Assembly (NCBI RefSeq): GCF_000455485.1
Contig: NZ_CBQR020000101.1
Location: 87,661 to 151,660 of the forward strand
DNA: 64,000 nucleotides
Direction: 5' to 3'
Origin: Gorillibacterium massiliense
Lineage (GTDB): Bacteria > Bacillota > Bacilli > Paenibacillales > NBRC-103111
A model generated the notes under the pieces. That model worked only from the letters and a program-made list of their open reading frames with translations. It made no database searches and was not told the origin of the DNA. Below are positions 23,727-33,375 of the stretch, piece by piece. Within the stretch, counting starts at the first letter, position 1; every line of letters begins with the position of its first letter. The position numbers and the translations under genes were made by a program.

Positions 23727-24791
23727 ATGCAGCTTCGTCATCGAAAGAAGCTCCCTTTTTTGCTTGTGCTGGTTCTCGTCCTGATCGCCGTGCTGAGCGG
23801 CTGCGGCAAATCTGCCGGAAATACGGAAACTACTGAGCCGAAAAGTGAGCGTTTTTACATTTTCGACACCATCGTCACGGTAAAAATATACGACACCCGG
23901 GCAAATGACGCCACCTTTAACGGGGTTAATGCCGTGCTGCAGCGCATCGACCACGAGGTCAACCGCGAAGACAAAACCAGCGAGATCTCCAAAGTCAACA
24001 GCAAAGCGGGAGACGGGGAGTTCGTCCCGGTATCGGAAGAAACGTTTAAAGTTATCAAGCGTGCAGTAGACTATTCCGAATCTTCCGGCGGCGTGTTCGA
24101 CCTGACCGTCGGCCCCTTGGTCGACCTGTGGGCCATTGGCAAAGGCGGAGAGCATGTACCGCCGAAAACCGATATCGAAGACCGTTTGAAGCTCATCGAC
24201 TATAAGCAAGTCGAGTTGAACGAAGCCGATCATTCGGTACGTTTGCTGAAACCCAAGATGTCTATCGACTTGGGCGGCATCGCTAAAGGCTACTCCGCCG
24301 ACGCCATCGCAGAATACCTGCAAGGCCAAGGGTTCAAGAGCGCCATCATCGACCTGGGCGGCAACATTCTGGCCATGGGTCCGAAGCCCGGCAACAAGGA
24401 CTGGGTCATCGGCGTGCAAAACCCGGAAGAAAGCCGGGGCGCTTACATCGGGACTCTCAAGGTGCAAAATAAAACCGTCGTCTCTTCCGGTGTCTATGAG
24501 CGCTTTTTTATCGAGGACGGCGTTCGCTACCATCATATCATGAATACATCAACCGGCTATCCAGTACGCAACGGCTTGACCAGCGTCACCATCGTCACCG
24601 ATCACTCCTTTGACGCCGACGGCCGGTCCAACACGACCTTCTCCATGGGCATCGAAAAGGGCACGAAATTCGTCGAAGGCCTGAAGAACACAGAAGCGAT
24701 TTTCATTACGGAAGACCACAAGGTGTACATCACTCCCGGCCTCAAAGGCATCTTTACCTTGACGGATAATAATTTCACATTGATGAATTAA
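23727..24791 (+). CDS. fmnB: ApbE-family FAD:protein FMN transferase lipoprotein
   Basis: A 354-residue enzyme that moves FMN from FAD onto Ser/Thr of extracytoplasmic proteins. The signal peptide ends in the lipobox LSG-C with Cys26, so it acts outside on the membrane. Typical ApbE features are FDTIVTVKIYD at the start of the domain, DLGGIAKGYSAD, DLGGNILAMG, the HHIMNTSTGYP flavin segment (a variant of H-I-x-D-P-x-T-G) and the Mg-binding end DADGRSNTTFSMG. It is divergent from the eetA operon and in the same region as PplA, its likely substrate. The start follows GGGGAGGGAG. In Listeria the homologue FmnB flavinylates PplA. Confidence 0.93.
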   Translation: MQLRHRKKLPFLLVLVLVLIAVLSGCGKSAGNTETTEPKSERFYIFDTIVTVKIYDTRANDATFNGVNAVLQRIDHEVNREDKTSEISKVNSKAGDGEFVPVSEETFKVIKRAVDYSESSGGVFDLTVGPLVDLWAIGKGGEHVPPKTDIEDRLKLIDYKQVELNEADHSVRLLKPKMSIDLGGIAKGYSADAIAEYLQGQGFKSAIIDLGGNILAMGPKPGNKDWVIGVQNPEESRGAYIGTLKVQNKTVVSSGVYERFFIEDGVRYHHIMNTSTGYPVRNGLTSVTIVTDHSFDADGRSNTTFSMGIEKGTKFVEGLKNTEAIFITEDHKVYITPGLKGIFTLTDNNFTLMN

Positions 24792-24806
24792 GGTCCGATG
24801 CCAATT

Positions 24807-25012
24807 AAGACGTCTTTCTTAAGATATCAGAAAGTTTAACCTTCGAGTCTGGCTTCTTTGAATGTACGTCGATAGACGTCTTTCTTAAGATATAGAAAGA
24901 TAACCTTCGAAGCCAAGGCTTCCTGATATCGCAAGAAAGACATCCTTTAAACGCGGTCTGGCTTCTTTGAATTTACTTCGATAGACGTCTTTCTTATCTT
25001 AAACTTTCCAGA
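24807..25012. repeat. cluster of imperfect repeats after fmnB
   Basis: The segment GACGTCTTTCTTA occurs three times (near 24809, 24875 and 24986), with TTAAGATAT-AGAAAG after two of them. TCTGGCTTCTTTGAAT followed by GTCGATA or TTCGATA occurs twice. The pattern looks like a short dispersed intergenic repeat that was partly duplicated. It fills most of the 344-bp gap between fmnB and the GNAT gene; no open frame is evident. Confidence 0.65.
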
Positions 25013-25061
25013 AACCGACTGCAACAAATCTCCCCCGCCAAAACTGGCGCGGAAAACGAAT

Positions 25062-25108
25062 AACGGCATCGCGCCGCCTTGAGTAAAAGGCGGGGGATGC
25101 CGTTTTTT
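25062..25108 (+). terminator. terminator after the repeat cluster
   Basis: AACGGCAT pairs with ATGCCGTT with an inner CGCCTT/AAGGCG stem, followed by six T residues. It would end fmnB transcripts before the convergent GNAT gene. Confidence 0.8.
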
Positions 25109-25135
25109 ATTGATATGCGCGGGGCAACAACTTGT

Positions 25136-26062
25136 TTACAGATCAGAAAGAATGACTGTGTAATAATCGTTTACGTTTTTGCTGCGGAAGCCGACAGACT
25201 CATAGAGCCCCAGCGCCCGATCGTTGTCCGTCGCAACTTCCAGCAAGAAGTGACGGATGCCTTTTGCGCGGTACAGGTCAATCACAACGGTAAGTGCCGT
25301 TCGGCCATAGCCGCGGCCGCGGAATTCCGGAAGTACACTGAAGCCGAAAATGAATACGCCATCGTTATAAGGACTGATCCGCAAACTGCCGATGGACTCG
25401 CCATCCGCTTCCACCACGTAGTAGGTTTCCTTGGTGTCCAGCAGCGTTCTTTTCACATATTCCGAGGCTTCTTCCGCTTCCATATCGAATCCTTCGCTAG
25501 CCAGGCGGATGAGCAGGGCAAGATCGTCAAGGGATGCCTTGCGCAGTCTGATTTCTTCGCCGCCAGCCGTGACGCCGCTGCGGTTCGTCTGCCCGGTTTG
25601 TGCCGTCGTATCAGCAGAATCCTCATCCTGCCGTTCCATCCAATATTCGGCGGAGGAGAATTTCGCTCCGAGCTTTTGGGTTAGGAAGGGTTTGCCTGCC
25701 GCCGAGCCCCGCTGGCACATATAGATCATTTTCGGTATTTTCCGTTTGCGGCATTCCTTCACCGCTTCGTCTGTCAGTGCCCTAAAAACACCTTGCCGCC
25801 TATATTCCGGGTGCACCATCCCGCTAAGTTCGATCTCTGTGGATTCAATTTTGTACATACCGAGAAAACCCACAAGCTTGCCATCCGCATAATAGAGAAA
25901 ATCGTTGGTATCGTCCGTCGTGCGGGCTTCGAGCATATCCCAATTCAATTTAAGGGTAATGCTATCTTCCCGGTTACAGCGCTCCTCCAACTCCTTGATA
26001 TCCTTCAGCTCGTTTTCCGTTAATTGCTTTCTGGCTTGTATTCCTTGTTTCCTTAGCTCCAA
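25136..26062 (-). CDS. tandem-GNAT acetyltransferase
   Basis: A 308-residue protein with two GNAT domains. The N-terminal one has HPEYRRQGVFRAL and the C-terminal one LPEFRGRGYGRTAL, both acetyl-CoA pyrophosphate loops of the R-x-x-G-x-G/A type; the first is degenerate. The TTG at 26062 is preferred because GAGGGAGGG lies six bases upstream; the longer frame to 26092 has none. The substrate is unknown. It is a single gene between the EET region and the GH5 operon. Confidence 0.85.
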   Translation of the reverse strand: MELRKQGIQARKQLTENELKDIKELEERCNREDSITLKLNWDMLEARTTDDTNDFLYYADGKLVGFLGMYKIESTEIELSGMVHPEYRRQGVFRALTDEAVKECRKRKIPKMIYMCQRGSAAGKPFLTQKLGAKFSSAEYWMERQDEDSADTTAQTGQTNRSGVTAGGEEIRLRKASLDDLALLIRLASEGFDMEAEEASEYVKRTLLDTKETYYVVEADGESIGSLRISPYNDGVFIFGFSVLPEFRGRGYGRTALTVVIDLYRAKGIRHFLLEVATDNDRALGLYESVGFRSKNVNDYYTVILSDL

Positions 26063-26151
26063 ACCTTTCCCTCCCTCGTCTTTTCCTGACACCGTCAGTA
26101 TAGCAGATTCGGTATCGGGATAAACCGGAAAGATTGGTTATAATGATCGCC

Positions 26152-27198
26152 TTATTTCGCGAATAATACCTTTATCAGCTCTTCATTGACAACGCGGCCA
26201 TTGCGATCCACTAAACCGAAATCCATCTCCTTATAGCTCCAGTACGCCCGGCCAATTCCGCGAGCATCCAACAGCTCCACCACATCCCGAACCCAACGGA
26301 CAGCATCCTCCGGCTGGGCCTGATCAATGACCCCAAATTCTCCGCAATAAAGTTGATTGCCGGTATAGGTCATAAAATGATCGGCATGGCGCAAGTAGGT
26401 CTCAATCAGTTGCTTGTCGTTCTTCTCCCATGCTTGACGTCCAAGCTTATGCAAGTATTCGGGATGCTTGTTAAGGTATGCCTGCACTTCCGGCATCTCG
26501 CCGGGGTAATGGATAACGCGGCCGTATTCCAGAATATCTTCGCTGAAGGCAGCAAGCTGATGCGTAAAGAACAGCGGATCATAGTGGTGGAAATTATAAA
26601 CCACACGAGGATCGTCGGTTAAGGTCAACTCCTTAAGGGTAAGCACGCTGTTGGCATCATTGCCGCCCACAAGAATGACACGCTCCCCGTCCACTTCTCG
26701 AATGGCCTCCACCGCTCTTACGTAAAGCTGATTCCACTGGTAGTCGGTGAAGTCTGAGATTTCGTTGACAAGCTCGAACACCAGCCTGTTCCCGATTCCC
26801 TTGTACCTTTCAGCCAGCATCGTCCAGATCGCCAGAAAGCGGACCCTGTTCTCCTCGACATTAAGCATCGGATTGGGCTCCGGAACGTACCCGTACACTT
26901 GGCCCGGACCCTTGTGCAGATCGAGAATGACGTTAAGTCCATGCTTCTCGCACCAGCCTAGACAGCGGTCGATCCTTTCCAGATTGGCTTCGTTGTACGT
27001 CAATGGTGCATCCCCGTTCTCGAGGATATCAAAATCCACCGGCAGCCGGACATGATCGGCGCCCCACCCGGCGATGACGGCGATATCTGCCTCGGTCACG
27101 AAGGATGCGAAGTGATCGCCTCCCGCCAGGTTGGCAAAATATTGCGAGAGCCAACCTCCCAAGTTGACACCGGCTCTATAATGGCTGTAAAAAATCAT
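26152..27198 (-). CDS. GH5-type endoglucanase/mannanase-like hydrolase
   Basis: A 348-residue clan A glycoside hydrolase resembling family 5. The general acid Glu is in VFELVNEISD (around residue 145) and the nucleophile in LYCGEFGV (around residue 288). There is no signal peptide, so it acts on imported oligosaccharides. The ATG follows GGAGGGG. It is the last gene of the operon that starts at 34296, 24 bases after the response regulator, so its substrate is probably what that importer brings in, for example a beta-glucan or mannan oligomer. Confidence 0.88.
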   Translation of the reverse strand: MIFYSHYRAGVNLGGWLSQYFANLAGGDHFASFVTEADIAVIAGWGADHVRLPVDFDILENGDAPLTYNEANLERIDRCLGWCEKHGLNVILDLHKGPGQVYGYVPEPNPMLNVEENRVRFLAIWTMLAERYKGIGNRLVFELVNEISDFTDYQWNQLYVRAVEAIREVDGERVILVGGNDANSVLTLKELTLTDDPRVVYNFHHYDPLFFTHQLAAFSEDILEYGRVIHYPGEMPEVQAYLNKHPEYLHKLGRQAWEKNDKQLIETYLRHADHFMTYTGNQLYCGEFGVIDQAQPEDAVRWVRDVVELLDARGIGRAYWSYKEMDFGLVDRNGRVVNEELIKVLFAK

Positions 27199-27222
27199 CG
27201 AATATCCCCTCCAAATAAGTCC

Positions 27223-28833
27223 TTAGCTCTTCGTTTCGCTTATGGCCTGCTGCCCTCTGCTGCGGTATTCGTTCGGCGTGCAGTGAACATGCTTTTTAAA
27301 GGCAATATAGAAATTGCGTGTGACTTTATAGCCGGCCTTCTCAGCGATTTCGGACACTCCCCAATCCTTCTCGACCAGCATTTGTTTGGCCGCTTTCATG
27401 CGGACTTGCGTTAAATAGTGATGATAGCCGATCCCTGTCTCGTTTTTGAACACTTGTCCTAGGTAAACCGGATTCATATAAAAAATGCGGGAAATGCTCT
27501 TGAGCGTAATCTCTTGCGCATAGTTCTCATTAATATAGGACTGCATTTGTTCCACTACCTTGCCCGGCCGGTTCCTGTGAGCCATGTACACGTAATCTAC
27601 GATGTTGACGCAGGAAGCGTAAAACTGCTCCTCCAGTTCGTCAAGCGTATGTTTATCCAACCATTCGTCGAGCTTGAAGCTTTCGCCCAAGGCTTCGTTA
27701 ACATCTCCGTTGATTTTGATCAGAATGCGCAGCACACCCATTAGGTTTTCCGTTATGATGCCGCGAATAAGGGAGGGATCGTAGCTCAATTCCCTGAGGA
27801 TCGAGAACATTTTCCTCGTTTCGTCCCGCACGGCATCCAAATTCAGAGACCGGATCGCTTCTTCCAGCCCGCTCCGTTCAAATTCAGCGATTTTATTCCA
27901 GCTTTCAACGGCAGCGCCGTTATTGACAATATCCTCATAACCGATGGCCTTATTCCGGCCCAGAACGAACTTGCCCTCAACAGCCTGATTCGCCTTCGAG
28001 CAGCAAGAAGCAACGTCGGCCAGGCTATCTACGGATTCGCTATAGCCTACCGTTACTTGTCCATCCAGAACCTCTCCGCATTTCTCCCTCAGTTTCTCTG
28101 CAAGCTCGCGCAATTCAAAACAGAATCGGTCTTCCGCTGGGAACATATGCAGAACGACGTATCTTCCTTGCTCATCCGTCACCATAAAGGGGGTACCGAA
28201 CGCTAGCGTCTCGTCCACCGCCATTCGGAACAAGGTGTCCCGCAGCATCTCTTCATCCTCCATCTCTTCCGAAGAGGAATCCCCGTCTCCCTTCCAATCT
28301 ACGACATATACAGTGTACCGGTATCCTTCCAGATTAAGCTTCATTTCTGCCGCTCGGTCCAAGAGGCTGGAGGCATTCGTTCCATGCAGCACGTCGGCGG
28401 TCCATTTCTCCCGCAATGCCAGCATCCCCTTGTCAAAAATTCGGTCACTCTCTCTAATCCGGGTAAGCTCGTCCTTGACGGCGAGGACGGAATGGAGCAG
28501 CTCCTCTCCGCTAACGGGCTTCAGCAAATAATTTTTGACGCCATAACGAATGGCTTCCTGGGCGTACTGGAAATCGCTGTAGCCGCTTAATAAAATAAAC
28601 TGGCAGCGCGGAAGCTCGGGAATCGTCTTGCGAATAAGTTCCAGCCCGCTGAATACCGGAATTCGGATGTCAGTGATCACCAGGTCGGGCCTTTCAGCCA
28701 CGAGCAGACGAAGCGCATCTTCTCCGTTATCCGCCTCGCCTGCCAAGGTGAACCCAAGCTCCTCCCAATCGATCAATTCTCGCAGTCTGGCCCGGATATA
28801 GGGCTCGTCATCGATGATCACGACTTTAAACAC
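27223..28833 (-). CDS. YesN-type response regulator, AraC output
   Basis: A 536-residue response regulator. The receiver domain (1-120) has the acidic pair D8-D9 and phosphoacceptor Asp55 in LVITDIRIP, plus LLKPV with the conserved Lys. A long middle part of unknown fold leads to a C-terminal AraC double helix-turn-helix (about 435-530), with ITLKSISRIFYMNPVYLGQVFK. The gene overlaps the histidine kinase stop by 16 bases. Such pairs sense extracellular sugars and activate the adjacent importer operon. Confidence 0.94.
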   Translation of the reverse strand: MFKVVIIDDEPYIRARLRELIDWEELGFTLAGEADNGEDALRLLVAERPDLVITDIRIPVFSGLELIRKTIPELPRCQFILLSGYSDFQYAQEAIRYGVKNYLLKPVSGEELLHSVLAVKDELTRIRESDRIFDKGMLALREKWTADVLHGTNASSLLDRAAEMKLNLEGYRYTVYVVDWKGDGDSSSEEMEDEEMLRDTLFRMAVDETLAFGTPFMVTDEQGRYVVLHMFPAEDRFCFELRELAEKLREKCGEVLDGQVTVGYSESVDSLADVASCCSKANQAVEGKFVLGRNKAIGYEDIVNNGAAVESWNKIAEFERSGLEEAIRSLNLDAVRDETRKMFSILRELSYDPSLIRGIITENLMGVLRILIKINGDVNEALGESFKLDEWLDKHTLDELEEQFYASCVNIVDYVYMAHRNRPGKVVEQMQSYINENYAQEITLKSISRIFYMNPVYLGQVFKNETGIGYHHYLTQVRMKAAKQMLVEKDWGVSEIAEKAGYKVTRNFYIAFKKHVHCTPNEYRSRGQQAISETKS

Positions 28834-30650
28834 CGAAACTCCTCCTCTCTAAGCATGGGCATTTTGATTTCGATCTCCGTTCCTTCGCCGTACACACTGT
28901 TTATCATGAACGTCCCGCGGTCCCCATAATACAGCCGAATCCGGTCATACACGTTCTTTAGTCCGATATGGCTGTCAATTCCGGGATCAGTCCGATCCTG
29001 CAACACTTCGCGAATTTCCTCCAGCCTCCACTCTTCGATGCCGATGCCGTCGTCCTTTATCCGAATGACGATGTTCTCCGCTTCTCTTTTTACCGTCAGC
29101 AGCAGAAAGCCGCCGCCCTTCTTAAGAGTGAGGCCATGGTGCACCGCATTTTCGACCAGCGGCTGAATGAGCATTTTCGGCAGCCTGCAAGACAGCGTTT
29201 CTTCCTCGGCCTCGACGTGCCAAGCGAATTTATCCGGCATCCTGAAGTGTTGAATGGCCAAATATTCTCTAATGAACTTGAGTTCCTCTTCTAATGAACT
29301 GTGATCCTCTCTCCATTGGATGCTTCGCCTGAAGCTGTTCGCTAGAAATTCCACGATCTTAGACGTTTCCTCTTTGTCGTTACGAATGCCGTAGAGAACC
29401 GCATCCAGTGTATTGAAGAGGAAATGCGGATCGATCTGGCTCTGCAGCCATTTCAGTTCGGATTCCCTATTCTTGATCTCCATATCCTTCTGGGCCAGCT
29501 GCATATCGTAAACCTGGCGTACGAGCGTGTCCAACTTGGCCGCCATCGTATTGAACGTATTTCCCATATAGGAAATTTCGTCCTGTCCTCCAAAACTCAC
29601 CGCCACCTCGAAGTCTCCCCGCTCCACTTTCCTCATCTTGACCACCAGTTCTTTGATCCTTCTGGTGATGCTTCCGGACATGGTGAAAGAGATCAAGATT
29701 AGTAAAACGACCAATAGGGCAAAAGCTCCGATCTGATAAGCCTTCGCCGACTGTGTCACCGCGAGAATGGAATCCTCGGACGCCGTCTTGGCAATCGCCC
29801 ACCGTTCTTTTGGAGACTGCAATAAAGAGAAGGACAGACTCGCCAATCTCTTCGCGCTCTCTTCGCTCTTGATCTGCTTCACGAGAATGCTGTTGTCATC
29901 CGTCCGGGCATCCAATTCCGACCCGCCAGCGTTTTGGCCCAGCTCCTTGCGATCGGTAGAGGTCAGCACAATTCCATCGGGACCGATGAGATAGGTTTGG
30001 TTTCCTTCCCCCTGCCCTTTGATAATGTTGTAAAATTGATTCTCGTCAATATAGAGGACGACCATTCCGACAATCACGTTATTCAGATCGAGCATTCTGG
30101 AGAGCATAATGTACATTTTCCCGGAGGCGGGATCTTCTTGCAGCTTCCACAAAACTTTCCTGCTCGCCAGCGTCTCTTCGTAGAGCTTGTCTTCACTGGT
30201 TCCAGGCGTGATGGATGCGATCTCGAAGTTGTTGTAAAGCAGCGTGTCGTTTTTCGTAAAAATGGTGATTTTTTTGATCTCCGGCCTAAGCGTCAGATAC
30301 CGAGTGAACAACGGTCTAATGAGATTGTAATAGCCTTCCATGCTACCTGCCGGATTACTGTAGCTGGAGTAGAAATACATCCATATTTTAGGGTCGAAAC
30401 TGATGTCACTGGATAGGCTGACAAATGAATTCAAATAATATTTCGTCGTTTCCGTTACCTGCAGCAGATCCTGCTTCTCTACGGACACGGACTGTTCCTT
30501 GAGGGAGGAATCTAGCAGCTTCATGGAATAGATGCCGAGCGTGAGCAAAGGAATGGCAAGGGCCGCCATATAGGAAAGAAGAAGCTTGGAGCGGATTGTG
30601 CGCAGCCGAATTGGCTTCCACCCTGTAAACATTGCTCCAAGCTTCTTCAT
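28818..30650 (-). CDS. YesM-type sensor histidine kinase
   Basis: A 610-residue membrane kinase: helix near residues 20-40, an outside dCache-like sensor domain, a second helix near 300-320, a HAMP domain, and a His_kinase domain with phosphoacceptor His409 in QIDPHFLFN. The ATP-binding part has LVENAVHHGL (N box) and KDDGIGIEE (G1 box). The ATG follows GGAGG. It lies between the binding-protein gene and its response regulator, so it probably senses the sugar or the loaded binding protein. Confidence 0.94.
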   Translation of the reverse strand: MKKLGAMFTGWKPIRLRTIRSKLLLSYMAALAIPLLTLGIYSMKLLDSSLKEQSVSVEKQDLLQVTETTKYYLNSFVSLSSDISFDPKIWMYFYSSYSNPAGSMEGYYNLIRPLFTRYLTLRPEIKKITIFTKNDTLLYNNFEIASITPGTSEDKLYEETLASRKVLWKLQEDPASGKMYIMLSRMLDLNNVIVGMVVLYIDENQFYNIIKGQGEGNQTYLIGPDGIVLTSTDRKELGQNAGGSELDARTDDNSILVKQIKSEESAKRLASLSFSLLQSPKERWAIAKTASEDSILAVTQSAKAYQIGAFALLVVLLILISFTMSGSITRRIKELVVKMRKVERGDFEVAVSFGGQDEISYMGNTFNTMAAKLDTLVRQVYDMQLAQKDMEIKNRESELKWLQSQIDPHFLFNTLDAVLYGIRNDKEETSKIVEFLANSFRRSIQWREDHSSLEEELKFIREYLAIQHFRMPDKFAWHVEAEEETLSCRLPKMLIQPLVENAVHHGLTLKKGGGFLLLTVKREAENIVIRIKDDGIGIEEWRLEEIREVLQDRTDPGIDSHIGLKNVYDRIRLYYGDRGTFMINSVYGEGTEIEIKMPMLREEEFRCLKS

Positions 30651-30688
30651 GGCTCATACCTCCAGGTTCTTAGGTGTCAATAGGGAAC

Positions 30689-32371
30689 TTATTGTTGAAT
30701 GCCCCAAAGCTTAAGCCGTGTCTGGATGGCTTCAGACATCGCTTTCTCCCAATCCCCAATCTTGCTCTCGCTTTGCAGCTTTTTCACAAAGGCAGTCCAT
30801 TTGGACTCGAAGGTGGCATCGTCTTGGGACATGACGATATCCCCTACCACGATATGGCGCAATTCATTCGCTTTCGTGCTCGCCAGTTCCGCCTTGGAGC
30901 CGGATTCGATGGGAATCGTCCAGGCGAAGCCGTAAGGCGTTCTTGTGCCGGTCGTATCGAACAGTTGACCCCAATACTTGACTCCATACTGCTTCAGCAC
31001 ATTTTTCGTCTCGTCGTCGTAGGAATTGTAAATCGCATTGGTATTGAAAGGAGAGGCATAATCGCCGTCGTCCAGCTTGATGGCGCCGTTATATTGCGGC
31101 CACCAGGTCAGCGAGTTAAGCCCTTGCTGCCAACGGTAGGCCGGATCGGAATTCCACTTTTTTGTCACCTCTGGCTTTTGCACGCGCTTGCCGTCAACGA
31201 TGTCGTAGTGAACGCCTTCGATCCCCCAGTTGAGCAAAATGTTGCCTTCGTCACTCAAGAGATAGTCCATGAATTTGATCGCCGCCACCGGATCCTTGCA
31301 ATTAACCGATATGCCCATGCCGGTATCGTAGGATTCGCTGTAGACTTGGCTTCTGTCCTGGATGCCCGCTTCCGCGACGATCGGGAATCTGGCGTAAGCC
31401 CGCTCCGGCATGCCCGCTTGGCGCAAGGCAGCCTCGTCCTCGTTGATCAGGCCGGCATTGTAGATCATGGCAAGCACTCGGCCGCTGGACACTTGGGAGT
31501 TGAATTCGTCGTACTTCGTAATAAAGCCATTCTTGTCGAGCAGGTTGCTTTTATACAGCTTGTTGAGGAATTTTAAATAGTTCTTAAAGTAATCGGTCGT
31601 ATTAAAATAGGTGACGTCGAATGTCTTCTGATCAACGTAGGCGTCCGAATCGTCGGTAAAGCCGTTTACCCACAGCGCCGGATTGTTCACCGTCTGGTTG
31701 TACCCCCAGGAATCAGCCCACAGTCCCCAAGGAATGAACGGCTTGCCGTCGATCTCTTTGTTCTCGGCCGTGTATTGCATCAGCATGTTATAGACATCAT
31801 CCAACGTTTTCAGCTTTGGATACCCCGTTTTTTCCAGCACATCGTATTGAACGAGCAGCGTGCCGCCAGGCTCCACGATTTCCTCCGGTCGGTTCTTCGG
31901 CGATGGAAGGAAGTAAATTTTGTTGTCCTTCGGATTGCGCAGCTTGTTCAGGGAATCTCCCCATGCTTTCTTGATGTTCGGACCGTACTTATCAATCAAA
32001 TCGTCCAGCGGAATCAACGCCCCTGCATCGACGAAGTGTTCATCAATTCTGTCCAGAATATCGGGATATTCACCGCTTGCGATCATGACGCTTCTTTTCT
32101 CGTCCGCGCCCGTCCCGGAGATAACCTGCAGGTTGATGTTGACGTTTGCATTCTCCATCAGCTTCTTCCATACCGGCGAATTTGTCAGGCTGGATTGCAC
32201 TTCCTCCGTGAAGGTAAACATACTCAAATTCGTTGTCTTCGGGGCAGCGCTTTCATTTGTGCTTTGCGAGCTTTGACCGGTATTGCCGCCATTCGAGCAA
32301 GCCGTGAAGACGGCCATCGCCAATGACATTGCCAGAAGACCGACGAACTTTCTCTTGTTTCCCCTAAACAT
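30689..32371 (-). CDS. LplA-like solute-binding lipoprotein
   Basis: A 560-residue extracellular binding protein of the large LplA-type group that works with LplB/LplC permeases. The signal peptide ends at FTA-C with Cys25. The ATG follows AAGGAGCG. The mature domain has the usual two-lobe pattern, for instance SGEYPDILDRID and the KFMDYLLSDEGN hinge-type segment. It lies between the permeases and the kinase in one operon. Ligands of this group are typically complex plant-wall oligosaccharides; the exact one is unknown. Confidence 0.92.
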   Translation of the reverse strand: MFRGNKRKFVGLLAMSLAMAVFTACSNGGNTGQSSQSTNESAAPKTTNLSMFTFTEEVQSSLTNSPVWKKLMENANVNINLQVISGTGADEKRSVMIASGEYPDILDRIDEHFVDAGALIPLDDLIDKYGPNIKKAWGDSLNKLRNPKDNKIYFLPSPKNRPEEIVEPGGTLLVQYDVLEKTGYPKLKTLDDVYNMLMQYTAENKEIDGKPFIPWGLWADSWGYNQTVNNPALWVNGFTDDSDAYVDQKTFDVTYFNTTDYFKNYLKFLNKLYKSNLLDKNGFITKYDEFNSQVSSGRVLAMIYNAGLINEDEAALRQAGMPERAYARFPIVAEAGIQDRSQVYSESYDTGMGISVNCKDPVAAIKFMDYLLSDEGNILLNWGIEGVHYDIVDGKRVQKPEVTKKWNSDPAYRWQQGLNSLTWWPQYNGAIKLDDGDYASPFNTNAIYNSYDDETKNVLKQYGVKYWGQLFDTTGTRTPYGFAWTIPIESGSKAELASTKANELRHIVVGDIVMSQDDATFESKWTAFVKKLQSESKIGDWEKAMSEAIQTRLKLWGIQQ

Positions 32372-32461
32372 AGATGTCTCGCTCCTTATTGTAATTTATA
32401 TTATAGACCAGTAGCCCGATCAATAATATCTTGGTCGTCCATGTAGACGCATTGCCGGATA

Positions 32462-33364
32462 TTACCCTTTAACCGCCCCCAGAGTCATCCCATGCACGAA
32501 GTATTTCTGCACGAACGGGTACACCACGACAATCGGAATGGTAGCCACGATGGTGATGGCCATTCGGATGGATTGAGGTGTAGATACAACCCCGGTTCCT
32601 CCCGCCAGCTTGTTTCTCAGGTCAGCGTCGTTCTTCACGCTCGCTGTGGATTGGGACAATATTTTGACCAACTCGTATTGCAGCGTCGATAGATTCTTGT
32701 TCGTGGTATAGATGAACGTATCGAACCATGCGTTCCACTGGTCGACGGCCACAAATAACAGAATTGTCGCTATGATGGGCATCGATAAGGGGAAGATGAT
32801 TTTCGCGAAAATAACGAAGTCGTTGGCACCGTCGATCTGCGCCGATTCCTGCAGACTTCCGGGAAGCCCGTCCATGTAGCTGCGGGTTACCAAGAGATAA
32901 AAGGGCTGCAGAAGCATCGGAATCAGATAGACGAGAAAATTATCAAGAAGGCCAAGGCCCTTGATGACGAAGTAAATCGGGATCAGGCCGCCGCTCACGT
33001 ACATCGTGATAACGAATAACCGCTGCAATAGTTTTTGGAAAATAAAATCTCTGCGGCTGATGACATAAGCGAGCATCGCCGTGCTTCCTACCGATAGCAC
33101 CGATCCGATGACTGTTCTCAAAAACGAATTGCGAAACGCAGTCGTCAATTGGGGAAGGTCGAAAATAATCTTGAAGTTGTCGAGCGTAAAGCTTCTCGGC
33201 CACAGGTAGATTCCTCCGCGAAGCGTATCAAGCGCATTATTGAAGGAGAGCACCAGAATGTTCCAAAAAGGATACAAGGTGACGATGCCGATCAGCACGA
33301 GAAGGATCCCGTTAACGGCATCGAATAACCGGTCGCTTGTGTTTCTTTTGATTCGATTGGCCAT
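32462..33364 (-). CDS. ABC sugar permease, LplC/YtcP type
   Basis: A 300-residue CUT1 permease with six helices and the EAA loop LPGSLQESAQIDGANDFVIFAKIIFPLS near residues 170-200. It ends MTLGAVKG. The ATG follows CGGAGG. It is 11 bases behind the LplB-type partner and 90 bases before the binding protein. Together they form the importer; the ATPase must be encoded elsewhere. Confidence 0.92.
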   Translation of the reverse strand: MANRIKRNTSDRLFDAVNGILLVLIGIVTLYPFWNILVLSFNNALDTLRGGIYLWPRSFTLDNFKIIFDLPQLTTAFRNSFLRTVIGSVLSVGSTAMLAYVISRRDFIFQKLLQRLFVITMYVSGGLIPIYFVIKGLGLLDNFLVYLIPMLLQPFYLLVTRSYMDGLPGSLQESAQIDGANDFVIFAKIIFPLSMPIIATILLFVAVDQWNAWFDTFIYTTNKNLSTLQYELVKILSQSTASVKNDADLRNKLAGGTGVVSTPQSIRMAITIVATIPIVVVYPFVQKYFVHGMTLGAVKG

Positions 33365-33375
33365 GATGTCCTCCG

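Noticed and set aside
11297-24791. Multihaem cytochromes as carriers of extracellular electrons
   Set aside because: No CxxCH motif was found in any EET-region protein, so the carrier is flavin based.
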